Shown: positions 22,681 to 35,976 of the stretch, one piece after another | How the letters are laid out: each line of letters starts with the position of its first letter | How positions within the stretch are numbered: the first letter of the stretch is position 1 | NCBI RefSeq assembly: GCF_009828855.1 | Contig: NZ_WUAG01000001.1 | Coordinates: 1-64,000 of the forward strand | Length of the DNA: 64,000 nt | Reading direction: 5' to 3' | Origin: Psychromonas sp. L1A2 | GTDB taxonomy: Bacteria; Pseudomonadota; Gammaproteobacteria; Enterobacterales; Psychromonadaceae | Notes under the pieces: generated by a model | The model's input: only the letters and a program-made list of their open reading frames with translations | Databases searched by the model: none | What the model was told of the DNA's origin: nothing | Translations under genes and position numbers: made by a program

Positions 22681-22787
22681 ACGCCGCACAGACAAGGACG
22701 GAGGCGCAAGCCACTAACCAAGACTGAGAATAAAAGAAACGCTTTAACGATTCGAACTTCGGTTTGAAATTAAGTTAAAATAAGACG

Positions 22788-22815
22788 TTGACATTGTTCG
22801 AAAGGCGCGTAATAT
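22788..22815 (+). promoter_or_regulatory. rRNA promoter P2
   Basis: Consensus -35 ttgaca (22788-22793), a 16-base spacer and -10 taatat (22810-22815) lie 135 bases after P1 and just before boxA, as in enterobacterial rrn leaders. Confidence 0.85.
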
Positions 22816-22837
22816 ACGCCGCCTAGCCGAAAGGCAC

Positions 22838-22850
22838 GCTCTTTAACAAT
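22838..22850 (+). promoter_or_regulatory. boxA antitermination site, 16S leader
   Basis: The sequence gctctttaacaat matches the rrn boxA consensus TGCTCTTTAACA except at its first base. NusB/S10 bind it in nascent RNA to make polymerase resistant to termination. Confidence 0.85.
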
Positions 22851-22852
22851 TT

Positions 22853-22876
22853 AATCAAACAATCTGTGTGAGCACT
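22853..22876 (+). other. 16S RNase III processing stem, left arm
   Basis: These 24 bases pair with 24703-24726 downstream of 16S with a single mismatch, forming the double-stranded stalk that RNase III cuts to release pre-16S rRNA. Confidence 0.85.
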
Positions 22877-23067
22877 TGTTGTTGATGTGATTTCAAAAAA
22901 ATCAAAGTCCTTTCTTGTAAAGGCAACATCAATAATAGTGACACACGAAATAATTCATTATTTCAGAATAATAAATTGTTAATTGCTTATATTTATATAA
23001 GTCATTAGCAGTAAGTTTTAGTCAGTAGTATTGAGTCGCACTTTTAATTAAGTGCAAATTAAACTTT

Positions 23068-24612
<1,545 letters not shown>

Positions 24613-24702
24613 CGTAAAGAAACACATACAAGCCTTACGATGAATTTGCTTAGGCAAATAAATCTACCGGCTATGAAAGCTTGCTTAGGCAATTTTCATA
24701 TG

Positions 24703-24726
24703 AGTGCCCACACAGATTGTTTGATT
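24703..24726 (+). other. 16S RNase III processing stem, right arm
   Basis: This is complementary to 22853-22876 with one mismatch, and lies between 16S and tRNA-Ile. Confidence 0.85.
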
Positions 24727-24759
24727 AGAAAGTGAAGAGACGTATAGATAGACCTGTTT

Positions 24760-24836
<77 letters not shown>

Positions 24837-24882
24837 ATTTCTTGTAAAATGAAATTGGATTTCTATTTATATACACCATGTT

Positions 24883-24958
24883 GGGGCTATAGCTCAGCTG
24901 GGAGAGCGCCTGCCTTGCACGCAGGAGGTCTGCGGTTCGATCCCGCATAGCTCCACCA
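24883..24958 (+). tRNA. alaT: tRNA-Ala(TGC)
   Basis: A 76-base cloverleaf with encoded CCA. The acceptor stem is ggggcta/tagctcc, and the anticodon loop is cttgcac (anticodon TGC). It is 46 bases after tRNA-Ile. Confidence 0.98.
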
Positions 24959-24995
24959 CTCATTCTTAAATAGAATAAGTGACCAACATGATGAG

Positions 24996-25036
24996 AAGCC
25001 TTAGATAAGCAACACTCCTTATCTAAGGCTTTTTTT
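24996..25036 (+). terminator. Intrinsic-terminator-like hairpin inside the rRNA spacer
   Basis: A perfect 14-bp stem (aagccttagataag with cttatctaaggctt) surrounds an 8-base loop and runs straight into a T tract (25030-25036). It lies between tRNA-Ala and 23S. Elongation to 23S must rely on rrn antitermination; a second boxA begins only 12 bases downstream. Confidence 0.75.
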
Positions 25037-25048
25037 AACGAAAAAGTC

Positions 25049-25062
25049 TGCTCTTTAACAAT
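25049..25062 (+). promoter_or_regulatory. boxA antitermination site, 23S leader
   Basis: The sequence tgctctttaacaat repeats the boxA consensus in the 16S-23S spacer, as in other gammaproteobacterial rrn operons, renewing antitermination before 23S. Confidence 0.85.
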
Positions 25063-25377
25063 TAGGAAAGCTGATAAATGTTCTTATTTATCACATAATA
25101 ACAATGACTTAGTTCTGTTTTACAGAGTAAGTTGATTGATGTGATAAATATAAACGAAATTGTTCTCAGTATTTAAAATAACTACTTGTAGTTAAATTAG
25201 ATACTGTAATCAAGCAAAATAAAAAGCACACATTATAGTAATTCGTTACCGTAATGTGAGTACGTATCTACTCAGTTAATTTATTAATTGATAGGTGCAC
25301 GAAAAACGATTGTTTTTCATATGTAAAATATGAGTCACAAGCGTCTTGGAAGCAACATACACTAATCTAGACACTGT

Positions 25378-25390
25378 TTAGGTGTTGTAT

Positions 25391-25397
<7 letters not shown>
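25378..25397 (+). other. 23S RNase III processing stem, left arm
   Basis: These 20 bases (ending ggttaag, the 23S 5' end) are perfectly complementary to 28271-28290. Confidence 0.85.
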
Positions 25398-28270
<2,873 letters not shown>

Positions 28271-28279
<9 letters not shown>

Positions 28280-28290
28280 ACAACACCTAA
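28271..28290 (+). other. 23S RNase III processing stem, right arm
   Basis: Perfect complement of 25378-25397. Confidence 0.85.
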
Positions 28291-28435
28291 GTGGTGTTGG
28301 TGTTTACCAAGACACATAGAGTGGAATCTCTTTAAACTAGCGCTTGTGAAGTATATTTACATAGTTAAATTTGTAAGATAAAACAATTTCAGAATTAGAA
28401 CATATCGACTATTAGCTTTTCTAATTTATTTTTTA

Positions 28436-28554
28436 TGCTTGGCGATAATAGCGCTGTGGTACCACCTGATCCCATGCCGAACTCAGAAGTGAAACGCAGC
28501 TGCGCCGATGATAGTGTGAGGTCTCCTCATGTGAAAGTAGGTCATTGCCAAGCG
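28436..28554 (+). rRNA. rrf: 5S ribosomal RNA, copy 1
   Basis: About 119 bases with the conserved core ccatgccgaactcagaagtg. The helix I ends tgcttggc and gccaagc pair. Confidence 0.96.
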
Positions 28555-28562
28555 CCTAATTC

Positions 28563-28594
28563 AAAACCCCAGTCCTACGGCTGGGGTTTTAATA
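28563..28594 (+). terminator. Intrinsic terminator between the two 5S genes
   Basis: A perfect 10-bp stem (aaaaccccag / ctggggtttt) with an 8-base loop and a T/A-rich tail. By position it is the terminator of the main operon, yet a second 5S and a tRNA lie beyond it on the same strand with no obvious new promoter. Confidence 0.8.
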
Positions 28595-28620
28595 TTTATA
28601 ATGCTATAAATATAAGATTT

Positions 28621-28739
28621 TTTCTGATAATAATAGCACTGTGGTACCACCTGATCCCATGCCGAACTCAGAAGTGAAACGCAGTTGCGCCGATGATAGT
28701 GTGAGGTCTCCTCATGTGAAAGTAGGTCATTGTCAGATC
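28621..28739 (+). rRNA. rrf: 5S ribosomal RNA, copy 2
   Basis: The core is almost identical to copy 1. Helix I has changed on both sides together (tctga with tcaga), so pairing is kept, suggesting a functional 5S and not a decaying duplicate. Confidence 0.93.
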
Positions 28740-28746
28740 CCCATTT

Positions 28747-28823
28747 GCTGATATGGCTCAGTTCGGTAGAGCACACCCTTGGTAAGGGTGAGGTCGGCGG
28801 TTCGAATCCGCCTATCAGCACCA
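28747..28823 (+). tRNA. thrV: tRNA-Thr(GGT)
   Basis: A 77-base cloverleaf with encoded CCA. The acceptor stem is gctgata/tatcagc, the anticodon loop is ttggtaa (anticodon GGT), and the T loop is ttcgaat. It occupies the distal end of the rRNA operon, as thrV does in E. coli rrnD, although there it lies between the two 5S genes. Confidence 0.98.
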
Positions 28824-29165
28824 TCTTCTTTAAATCTAAATAAACCATCCTCTTCAAATCTAAATAATTAATTCCCTCAATATCTCAACAAAAAATATAA
28901 TCTCTGTTTGTTAACTTATTTTTAATGTTTCATCGAAATTTACTTTCTATTGCCTACTATAACTCTCCTGTTACTTATCTTCTTTTAATTAGATTTTAAA
29001 TCTATTTTTATATTTTTTACTTCATTATTTAAATTTATTTCACAAAATAGCGAATGTTAAGTGAAAAAACTTAATTCTGTGACTTATTAGAAAAACTTAT
29101 TCTTTTTTATTGCCTTTAATTTCTGTATGTTAAGTGCCCCGAGAAATATATGTTTAAGGTTATAA
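28824..29165. other. AT-rich spacer after tRNA-Thr
   Basis: About 340 bases, with two similar short segments (tctaaataaaccatcctctt and a neighbouring tctaaataatta). No stem-loop terminator is evident after the tRNA. The NRAMP-like gene promoter must lie here but is not distinct. Confidence 0.4.
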
Positions 29166-30398
29166 ATGAATCAATCAGTCTCAACATTCAAATCACGTCT
29201 TAATGCTTTTGGCCCTGGAATACTCATGGCGACAGCTTCTATAGGTGGTTCTCATTTAGTCGCATCAACTCAAGCGGGGTCTATTTTTGGTTGGCAGCTG
29301 ATTTGGTTAATTATTGCCGTTAATATACTTAAATATCCTTTCTTTCGTTTTGGTGTCGAATATACATTAGCGACAGGTAAAAGCCTGATTGAGGGGTACC
29401 AAAGTAAAGGGCCTTGGTTTTTTTATTCGTTTATTGTTTTAAACATCATTGCCGCCGTAGTGAATACTGCTGGTGTTATTTTGTTAACTGCAAGTTTATT
29501 GCATTATGCTCTGCCTATTATTGTTCCGGTTACGGTGTTGTGTTGGTTAATACTCGCAGTTTGTTTAGTTATCCTATTACTTGGGCATTTTAAAGCGCTT
29601 GATAATGTTGCTAAACTTATTATGTTGATATTAACGGTTACGACTGTGATTGCATTTATTATTGCCTTTAATAACGGCCCTATGGCGCCTGCTGATTACG
29701 TAGGTCCATCGCCTTATGAATTAGCTATGATTGGCTTTATGGTTGCGCTAATGGGGTGGATGCCGGCACCTATTGAAGTCTCTGCACTTAGTTCATTATG
29801 GTTAAAGGAAAAACAAACACAACAAACCATCACTAGAAAACAGGGCTTACTGGATTTTAATGTTGGCTATTGGTTAACAGCGATTTTGGCATTGGTATTC
29901 TTTGGCTTAGGTGTATTAATACAATATGGTCAAAGTAGTACGGCAGTATTAGGTGGCGTTGCATTTGCTAAACAACTGACTGACATGTATGCCATGACGA
30001 TCGGTGAATGGTCGCGTCCCCTAGTATCGATTATTGCTTTTTTATGTTTATTTGGAACAACCTTAACGGTGCTTGACGGTTATGCGCGTACGCTTAATGA
30101 ATCGCATAAACTATTAGGCTTTAAGCAATCGAAACACAGTTTGAATATTTGGCTATTGCTACAATCTTTTTCTGGTATGGCGGTTATATTGTTCTTTAAA
30201 TCGGTTCTTGCGCCAATGTTGATGTTTGCGATGACACTCGCTTTTGTTACGACGCCAATATTTGCATGGCTTAACTTTAGGCTAGTACGTTCAGAAGCGA
30301 GTATTCAACATAGTGCATTATTACGTAGTTTAACTTGGTTAGGGTTACTTTATTTAATCGGTTTTGCTGCAGCATTTGTTATATGGAAAATTTTATAA
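29166..30398 (+). CDS. NRAMP-superfamily divalent metal transporter, divergent
   Basis: The product has 410 residues and about 11 membrane segments. The N-terminus GPGILMATASIGGSHLVASTQAGS aligns with NRAMP helix 1, but the metal-binding DPGN is replaced by IGGS. The helix 6 MPH motif is replaced by MPAPIEVS. Canonical NRAMP/MntH proteins use these residues to bind Mn2+ or Fe2+ and couple protons, so substrate and coupling may differ here; NRAMP-related magnesium transporters are one precedent for altered motifs. It is a single gene followed by a stem-loop. Confidence 0.8.
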   Translation: MNQSVSTFKSRLNAFGPGILMATASIGGSHLVASTQAGSIFGWQLIWLIIAVNILKYPFFRFGVEYTLATGKSLIEGYQSKGPWFFYSFIVLNIIAAVVNTAGVILLTASLLHYALPIIVPVTVLCWLILAVCLVILLLGHFKALDNVAKLIMLILTVTTVIAFIIAFNNGPMAPADYVGPSPYELAMIGFMVALMGWMPAPIEVSALSSLWLKEKQTQQTITRKQGLLDFNVGYWLTAILALVFFGLGVLIQYGQSSTAVLGGVAFAKQLTDMYAMTIGEWSRPLVSIIAFLCLFGTTLTVLDGYARTLNESHKLLGFKQSKHSLNIWLLLQSFSGMAVILFFKSVLAPMLMFAMTLAFVTTPIFAWLNFRLVRSEASIQHSALLRSLTWLGLLYLIGFAAAFVIWKIL

Positions 30399-30409
30399 TC
30401 TAAAAATGG

Positions 30410-30447
30410 TACGGTAAGTTAATGTTGGTTTTATTAACTGCCGTATC
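30410..30447 (+). terminator. Imperfect stem-loop after the NRAMP-like gene
   Basis: The arms tacggtaagttaat and attaactgccgta pair with one bulge, 12 bases after the stop. The tail is T-rich (cgtttgttat), so it is a plausible terminator. Confidence 0.5.
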
Positions 30448-30558
30448 GTTTGTTATAGAAAAGTTTTTAAACTTAGTTATCAGTATGTTTGAGTGCTCTT
30501 TATTTTATAGCCCTGCTTTTTCTTATTTATAAACACGCTTTAAGAGGAGTCTATTATC

Positions 30559-31077
30559 TTGTCATCATCTAAGTTAAAAAGACGATTCATAGTGGTTGTT
30601 TCTATTGCTTTTCTTTCACTCGTCTCAACATTGGTATTTGCAGATATGTTTGGTTTCTTAAAAAAACAGGACGTTGTTTTATCAAGAGAAGTTCATGGGC
30701 TTTTACTCGATAATGGACAACCGCTATCTAATATTAAAGTATTTAGAGTGTTAACCTATGGAGAAGAACATTTAGATCAGGTGGTCACAGATGAAAATGG
30801 TCATTTCTATTTTCCTGATAAAATTATTCGTAGTTCAAAACCGTCACAAATGTTTTTCAACAGTAGTTTGAATCAACATATTTATGCAAAAACAGATAAC
30901 GATGATGAACTAGTATTATGGTATGCCAGAATCACCCAAGCTGAGGACAGTGAAACATTGACTGAATTATTAAGCCACTTAGTTTGTGATATTGCTAATG
31001 ATGCAAAAACTTATGATATACCGTCAAAAGAAGACCCTAGTCAACTCTTTGCCATTTATACTCGATGTAAACTGTAA
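30559..31077 (+). CDS. Exported small protein of unknown function with a transthyretin-like domain
   Basis: The product has 172 residues. The start is a TTG, supported by taagaggag ending about 10 bases before it and by a signal peptide that needs this start (KLKRRFIVVVSIAFLSLVSTLVFA); the next ATG would remove the signal. The mature part (VHGLLLDNGQPLSNIKVFRV...DENGHFYFP) resembles the beta-sandwich of carboxypeptidase-regulatory or DUF6795-like domains, which is a tentative call. Two cysteines near the C-terminus could form a disulfide. The gene stands alone before the ABC operon. Confidence 0.75.
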   Translation: MSSSKLKRRFIVVVSIAFLSLVSTLVFADMFGFLKKQDVVLSREVHGLLLDNGQPLSNIKVFRVLTYGEEHLDQVVTDENGHFYFPDKIIRSSKPSQMFFNSSLNQHIYAKTDNDDELVLWYARITQAEDSETLTELLSHLVCDIANDAKTYDIPSKEDPSQLFAIYTRCKL

Positions 31078-31568
31078 TGCTTTTCATTTTTTAAAATAGC
31101 TAAAAATTAATTAAATTTAGCTTAACCAATATCTTACGACATTCTCTTATCTATTTAAGCCTGTTCTTCCTATAAACACCTTCTATATTCCTAACTTTTG
31201 AATTTTAAATACATCTTTTTGCACCAAAATAGTCTTTTATACTTCTTATAAATGATCACACATAAAGACTATCACCGTGGCATTCTGATCCACGATTACT
31301 AGTATTAGTATAAATAGTGACCACGATCGCATGGATCAAAACCGGTTTTGTTATCCGCTAATAAAGAGACTTAGTTCAAATAATAATCGCTCTTATTTAG
31401 GGTAGACTAATAAATAATCATATATTTTGACAAATAATTCATTAAATAAATTGTTCGATTTCTTACTGATTTTTTACTCATCATTAAAAAATTGTATTTA
31501 ATCCTACTGAATTTTTCTAAGTTGATTCTCTGAATACTTTAAGTCTATTTTAAAATAAGGAAATAACG
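31078..31568. other. Control region upstream of the sugar ABC operon
   Basis: This is 491 AT-rich bases. The only clear signal is the 14-bp palindrome at 31337-31350. The ribosome site aaggaaat lies just before the binding-protein gene. Confidence 0.5.
31337..31350. promoter_or_regulatory. Candidate LacI-family operator
   Basis: The sequence caaaaccggttttg is a perfect 14-bp palindrome with the central CG pair typical of LacI/GalR-family operators. It sits about 220 bases upstream of an operon that ends in a LacI-type regulator gene, its likely ligand. Confidence 0.65.
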
Positions 31569-32915
31569 ATGAAAATTAATACCTTAACTCTCGGGTTAGC
31601 GGCTAGCTTGCCATTTACTAGTTTAGCAAATGCAACAACAGTTGAATATTGGACGACACAAACACAATCAGACAGACTTCAAACCATTGAAGTGATGGCT
31701 GATGTTTTCGAAGCGCTTAATACAGGTATTGATGTGAAAATAATTGCAGTCGACGAAAACGACATGCCAAAGCAAATAGCAGCTGCGGCAGCGGCCAATA
31801 CATTACCGGATATGATTGAAGTAGGTTCTGACCTTTCATTAGCTTTTGCTGAAGAAGGTATTATAGACGTTGCTTCTAATACGGATTTAGTCAAACGAAT
31901 TGGTAAGCAACGTTTTTATTCTGGTGCACTTAAGTTAGTAGAAAGTACCACGCTTAATGAATACGTTTCTGTTCCTTATAGTGGCTGGGTGCAAGGTATT
32001 TGGTATCGTGCCGATTGGTTTAAAGAAGCTGGGTTAGCGCCACCGACTACTTGGGAAACCATTGAAGCAGCTGCAAAGTATTTTTATAAACCAACTGAAA
32101 ATCAATACGGAATTTTGATTGGTACTAAAGCAGATAATTATGCTGAGCAATGTTATACACAATTTGCATTATCTAATGATGCTGGGCAGTTTAACAAAGA
32201 TGGTGAGCTTGTTTTTAACTCGAAAGCACAAAAAGAAGTCTTAGACTTTTATAAAAAACTATCGGAATACAATCCTCCTGGACCACAAAGTTGGAGAGCA
32301 CGAGATTATTACTTACAAGGTAAGTTAGCGATGTTCTTTTACTCATCTTATATTTTAGATGATATCGCGCTTGCAGAAGCCGCTGCTAGTTCATTAAGTG
32401 CTGAAAATTTTACTGACCTTAAAGGTGCGGCTTTTGATCCTGATTTAGCAAAAAATACACGCTTAGCCACCACCATCACTAAAACGTCTCCTTCATCATT
32501 CGGTACTTTGGTTGGATTGAGTGTGATGAAAAATGACAATAAAGAGGAAGTTGAAGCAACGAAAGCCTTTATTGAATATATGAATGAAAAAGACCAAGTC
32601 GTTGCGTATTCACATATGGCGGTTGGCGGACATTTACCAATGTTACGAGATATTGCTGAAACGGATGAGTTTTTAAATGATCCTAAAGGTATTTTTGCGC
32701 AATACGGCAAAGAGTCTATTAAGGAAATCGTTGCCGGTTTTGACAATATTAAGAATTTTTCTGTAGTGGATGGAAAAACCTTTCCTAAGTCTGGTGAAAT
32801 CTTTGCGAAACAAATTATTCCTCGCATGATCTACCGCGCGACTATTGAAAATGAGAACACACAAGTATCGTTAGATTGGGCTGAAAAACAGATGAAACAG
32901 GTTGTTTCTGAATAA
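31569..32915 (+). CDS. ABC transporter sugar-binding protein, family 1
   Basis: This periplasmic protein captures the substrate and delivers it to the permease pair encoded next. It has 448 residues with a signal peptide ending at about LANA-TT (residue 22). Mature features include the family 1 hallmarks VEYWTTQTQSDR, LPDMIEVGSD, GIWYRADWFKEAGL..PTTWE and QGKLAMFFYSSYIL. The substrate is not evident; carbohydrates or polyols are usual for this family. It is the first gene of a five-gene unit ending with a regulator. A 12-bp stem-loop follows before the permease gene. Confidence 0.92.
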   Translation: MKINTLTLGLAASLPFTSLANATTVEYWTTQTQSDRLQTIEVMADVFEALNTGIDVKIIAVDENDMPKQIAAAAAANTLPDMIEVGSDLSLAFAEEGIIDVASNTDLVKRIGKQRFYSGALKLVESTTLNEYVSVPYSGWVQGIWYRADWFKEAGLAPPTTWETIEAAAKYFYKPTENQYGILIGTKADNYAEQCYTQFALSNDAGQFNKDGELVFNSKAQKEVLDFYKKLSEYNPPGPQSWRARDYYLQGKLAMFFYSSYILDDIALAEAAASSLSAENFTDLKGAAFDPDLAKNTRLATTITKTSPSSFGTLVGLSVMKNDNKEEVEATKAFIEYMNEKDQVVAYSHMAVGGHLPMLRDIAETDEFLNDPKGIFAQYGKESIKEIVAGFDNIKNFSVVDGKTFPKSGEIFAKQIIPRMIYRATIENENTQVSLDWAEKQMKQVVSE

Positions 32916-32960
32916 TTAATTTTAATTCGCGCTTGTTATTCTGTTTTACAGATATCAATG

Positions 32961-32992
32961 ATCCATATGAGGCTGCTATTCCTCATATGGAT
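32961..32992 (+). promoter_or_regulatory. Intercistronic stem-loop after the binding-protein gene
   Basis: A perfect 12-bp stem (atccatatgagg / cctcatatggat) with an 8-base loop lies between the binding-protein stop and the permease ribosome site (aaggga). In other ABC operons, such structures protect the upstream message so that binding protein outnumbers permease. There is no T tract, so it is probably not a full terminator. Confidence 0.75.
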
Positions 32993-33003
32993 AAGGGAAC
33001 ACT

Positions 33004-33867
33004 ATGACGCCACTAGAACGAGCAGAAGCTAAGTTTGGTTGGAAGTTGGTTGCACCGACTATTCTCATTCTTGGCCTACTGATTCTTTATCCGCTGATGT
33101 ATAACGTTTATCTGAGTTTTTTTGATGTTCAGTTAAACGGTTATAAAACATTTGTTGGCTTTGAAAACTACATAAAATTACTTTCAAATACCGATTACTA
33201 TTCTGCAATCGGCACAACCAGTTTGTATTTATTGGGTACTGTTGTAGGAACAACGCTATTAGGTTTAGCGATGGCACTGCTGTTGAAAGACCCTTTTAAC
33301 GGCCGAGGCTTGGTGAATGCCGCCATTATGTTGCCCTATGTTGCACCTGTTATCTCGGTTGTATTTGGTTGGCAGTTTTTGTTTGATCCTATTTCTGGTG
33401 TTGTAAATTATCTGTTTGTAGATGTATTCGGTATATGGAGTGAACGCACTAATTTAATTGGAAATCCTGACTCAGCATTATGGGTCGTTGTGTTGTTTGA
33501 TATTTGGAAGCATGCACCGATTGCCTACTTACTCATACTCTCGAAATTAGTATCAGTATCACGGGATCAATATGAAGCTGCTGCTATTGATGGTTATGGA
33601 CCAATTGGTCGTTTCTTTCATGTAACCTTACCTGAGCTGTACTTTGTATTGGCGACAGTCGTTTTACTTCGTCTTATTTGGAATCTTAATCGTTTTGAAG
33701 ATGTATACCTTCTTGCGCCTAATGTGCAAACCTTGCCTATTTTTACTTATTATCAAGCCTTTACAGGTGTTATCGATCAAGGCTTAGCCGCCGCAACATC
33801 TGTTATTCAATTAGCTGTATTGTCTGTATTCATTTGGTTTTACATCAAAAAAATAATGAAGTGGTGA
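33004..33867 (+). CDS. ABC sugar transporter permease, MalF/UgpA type
   Basis: The inner-membrane protein of 287 residues has about six helices. The cytoplasmic EAA loop reads YEAAAIDGYGPIGRFFHVTLPEL, the docking site for the ATPase. It starts 88 bases after the binding-protein gene, beyond the stem-loop, and ends 6 bases before the second permease gene. Confidence 0.92.
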   Translation: MTPLERAEAKFGWKLVAPTILILGLLILYPLMYNVYLSFFDVQLNGYKTFVGFENYIKLLSNTDYYSAIGTTSLYLLGTVVGTTLLGLAMALLLKDPFNGRGLVNAAIMLPYVAPVISVVFGWQFLFDPISGVVNYLFVDVFGIWSERTNLIGNPDSALWVVVLFDIWKHAPIAYLLILSKLVSVSRDQYEAAAIDGYGPIGRFFHVTLPELYFVLATVVLLRLIWNLNRFEDVYLLAPNVQTLPIFTYYQAFTGVIDQGLAAATSVIQLAVLSVFIWFYIKKIMKW

Positions 33868-33873
33868 TTTAAA

Positions 33874-34836
33874 ATGTTAGGAAAACGAACTTTAACAGGA
33901 CGTATTGGATTTGCTTTAGCTATCTTATTATTGGTGAGCTTTAGTTTATTACCTTTTGCTCAAATTCTTTCAACGTCGCTTAAACACCAGTATGACTGGG
34001 GGAATCCTTCGTTGATTCCACAAACGATTAATCTAGACGCGTACAAAGAGCTATTAGGATTAACAGAAGCTAAAAAAGTCGAAATACCTGCTGCCATTCA
34101 AAAGATACTCAATAATCCAAAGTTACCTAAAGATAAAAAAGAGGCTATTGCCGCTAAATACACGTCTAACGATAATTTGTTTCCCTTTGGTAAGTACATG
34201 CTTAATAGCGTTATATTTTCCGTTGGTGCAGCAACGTTTTCCCTTATTTTCTCTGTGATGGGAGCCTATTCGATTAGTCGATTGCGTTTCAAAGGACAAG
34301 TCGTTATACAGCGTTCGGTGTTGTTTGTGTATATGGTCGGTGGCGTGTTATTGATGGTCCCTTTATATCAAATGGCAATGAATATTGGGTTAGCGTCTTC
34401 TTTGTGGGGAAGTGCCTTCTGTTTGTTCTTGATTTACATTGTGCAAACCTTACCGGTCGGTATGTATATGTTGGGAAATTATTTTCGAGGCATTCCCTTT
34501 GCATTAGAAGAAGCAGCGATGATGGACGGTTGTTCGCGTAAGGAAGCGATTATCAAAGTGGTATTGCCACTGTCTTTGCCTATGTTAGCCACCGTCTTTA
34601 TTTACTGTTTTATTATTGGCTGGAACGAGTATTTATTTGCATCAGTGTTTCTTAAACAATACCCAGAATTCCACACGTTACCATTAGCATTACAGGAGTT
34701 GTTTGTATCCAAAAATGCAATTTGGGATCGGATCATGGCTGCATCAATGTTGACCTTGGCACCAATTGTAATTTGTTTCTTATTTGCATCTCGCTTTATG
34801 AAAGGCGGAAAAACAGACGGCGGGGTTAAAGGATAA
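33874..34836 (+). CDS. ABC sugar transporter permease, MalG/UgpE type
   Basis: The product has 320 residues with six predicted helices and EAA loop [21 protein letters not shown]. It is longer than the usual 270-290. A charged insertion (about residues 60-100, including [20 protein letters not shown]) extends the first periplasmic loop. Two bases separate it from the ATPase gene, suggesting translational coupling. Confidence 0.92.
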   Translation: MLGKRTLTGRIGFALAILLLVSFSLLPFAQILSTSLKHQYDWGNPSLIPQTINLDAYKELLGLTEAKKVEIPAAIQKILNNPKLPKDKKEAIAAKYTSNDNLFPFGKYMLNSVIFSVGAATFSLIFSVMGAYSISRLRFKGQVVIQRSVLFVYMVGGVLLMVPLYQMAMNIGLASSLWGSAFCLFLIYIVQTLPVGMYMLGNYFRGIPFALEEAAMMDGCSRKEAIIKVVLPLSLPMLATVFIYCFIIGWNEYLFASVFLKQYPEFHTLPLALQELFVSKNAIWDRIMAASMLTLAPIVICFLFASRFMKGGKTDGGVKG

Positions 34837-34838
34837 TT

Positions 34839-35936
34839 ATGGCGGCTATTATATTAAAAAATATCATTAAAAGTTACGACAAAACACAGGTTGTAAAAGG
34901 CATTGATTTAACGATTGAAGATGGTGAGTTCGTGGTATTGGTTGGCCCTTCGGGCTGTGGTAAATCAACAACACTAAGAATGATTGCTGGCTTAGAGCAA
35001 CCGACATCGGGTGATATTATTATTGGTGAGCGCGTGGTAAATGATATTGAACCGCAAAATCGTAATATCGCGATGGTCTTTCAAAATTATGCGCTCTACC
35101 CTCATAAGTCAGTGAAGGAAAATATTGTTTTTGCGTTACGTCGTTTAAAGGTCGATAACGATGAAATTGAACGTCGCTTGAGTGAAATTAGTGAGATGTT
35201 ACAACTTGAGGAGTTATTAGATAGAAAACCTGCGGATCTATCCGGTGGTCAGCGTCAGCGTGTTGCCATGGGGCGCGCCATTATACGAGAAGCGGATGTG
35301 TTTTTGTTTGATGAGCCTTTATCGAATTTGGACTCGAAATTACGCAGTCATATGCGCACAGAAATTGGCAAGATTCATAACAAATTTGGCCGCACCAGTG
35401 TGTATGTGACGCATGATCAAGTTGAGGCTATGACTTTAGCGGATAAGGTTGTGGTCTTACACGATGGCTATATTGCACAATACGGTACACCGATGGAGAT
35501 ATATCTGAACCCGACCAATATATTCGTTGCACAGTTTATTGGTTCACCTTCTATGAATATTATAGAAGGTACTTTATTTAATGATTACTTAGATATTGAT
35601 GGTCATCACTTACCAAGACAACAATTATCAAATGTTGCTTATCAAGAAACAATTTCAGAGGCTGGGCTTAAGGTAAAGGTAGGTATTCGCCCTGACTTTT
35701 TTAACGATAAAGCGTTCTTTTCTGAAACAGATTTAACTTTTAACTTTAACAATGTCGTTATTGATCTGATTGAGCCAATGGGTTTTGATAAAGAAGTTTT
35801 GTTCAACTTAGCGGGTGGCTCGGTAAAAGCACGATTAGATTTACGATCTGATATTACATTGGGTGCAAAAATTGACTTGTTGGTCGATCTCTCTCGAGTG
35901 TTAATTTTCGACCATGAAACAGATCTGCGTCTCTAA
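34839..35936 (+). CDS. ABC sugar transporter ATP-binding protein, MalK/UgpC type
   Basis: The product has 365 residues. Walker A is GPSGCGKST, the Q loop is FQNYALYP, the signature is [14 protein letters not shown], Walker B is [12 protein letters not shown], and the switch histidine is in YVTHDQ. The C-terminal 130 residues form the MalK-type regulatory OB domain. The operon encodes a complete importer of a single binding protein, two permeases and one ATPase. Confidence 0.95.
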   Translation: MAAIILKNIIKSYDKTQVVKGIDLTIEDGEFVVLVGPSGCGKSTTLRMIAGLEQPTSGDIIIGERVVNDIEPQNRNIAMVFQNYALYPHKSVKENIVFALRRLKVDNDEIERRLSEISEMLQLEELLDRKPADLSGGQRQRVAMGRAIIREADVFLFDEPLSNLDSKLRSHMRTEIGKIHNKFGRTSVYVTHDQVEAMTLADKVVVLHDGYIAQYGTPMEIYLNPTNIFVAQFIGSPSMNIIEGTLFNDYLDIDGHHLPRQQLSNVAYQETISEAGLKVKVGIRPDFFNDKAFFSETDLTFNFNNVVIDLIEPMGFDKEVLFNLAGGSVKARLDLRSDITLGAKIDLLVDLSRVLIFDHETDLRL

Positions 35937-35976
35937 GTTGTAGATTGATTTTTAATGTCTCAATATTAGGTAATTT

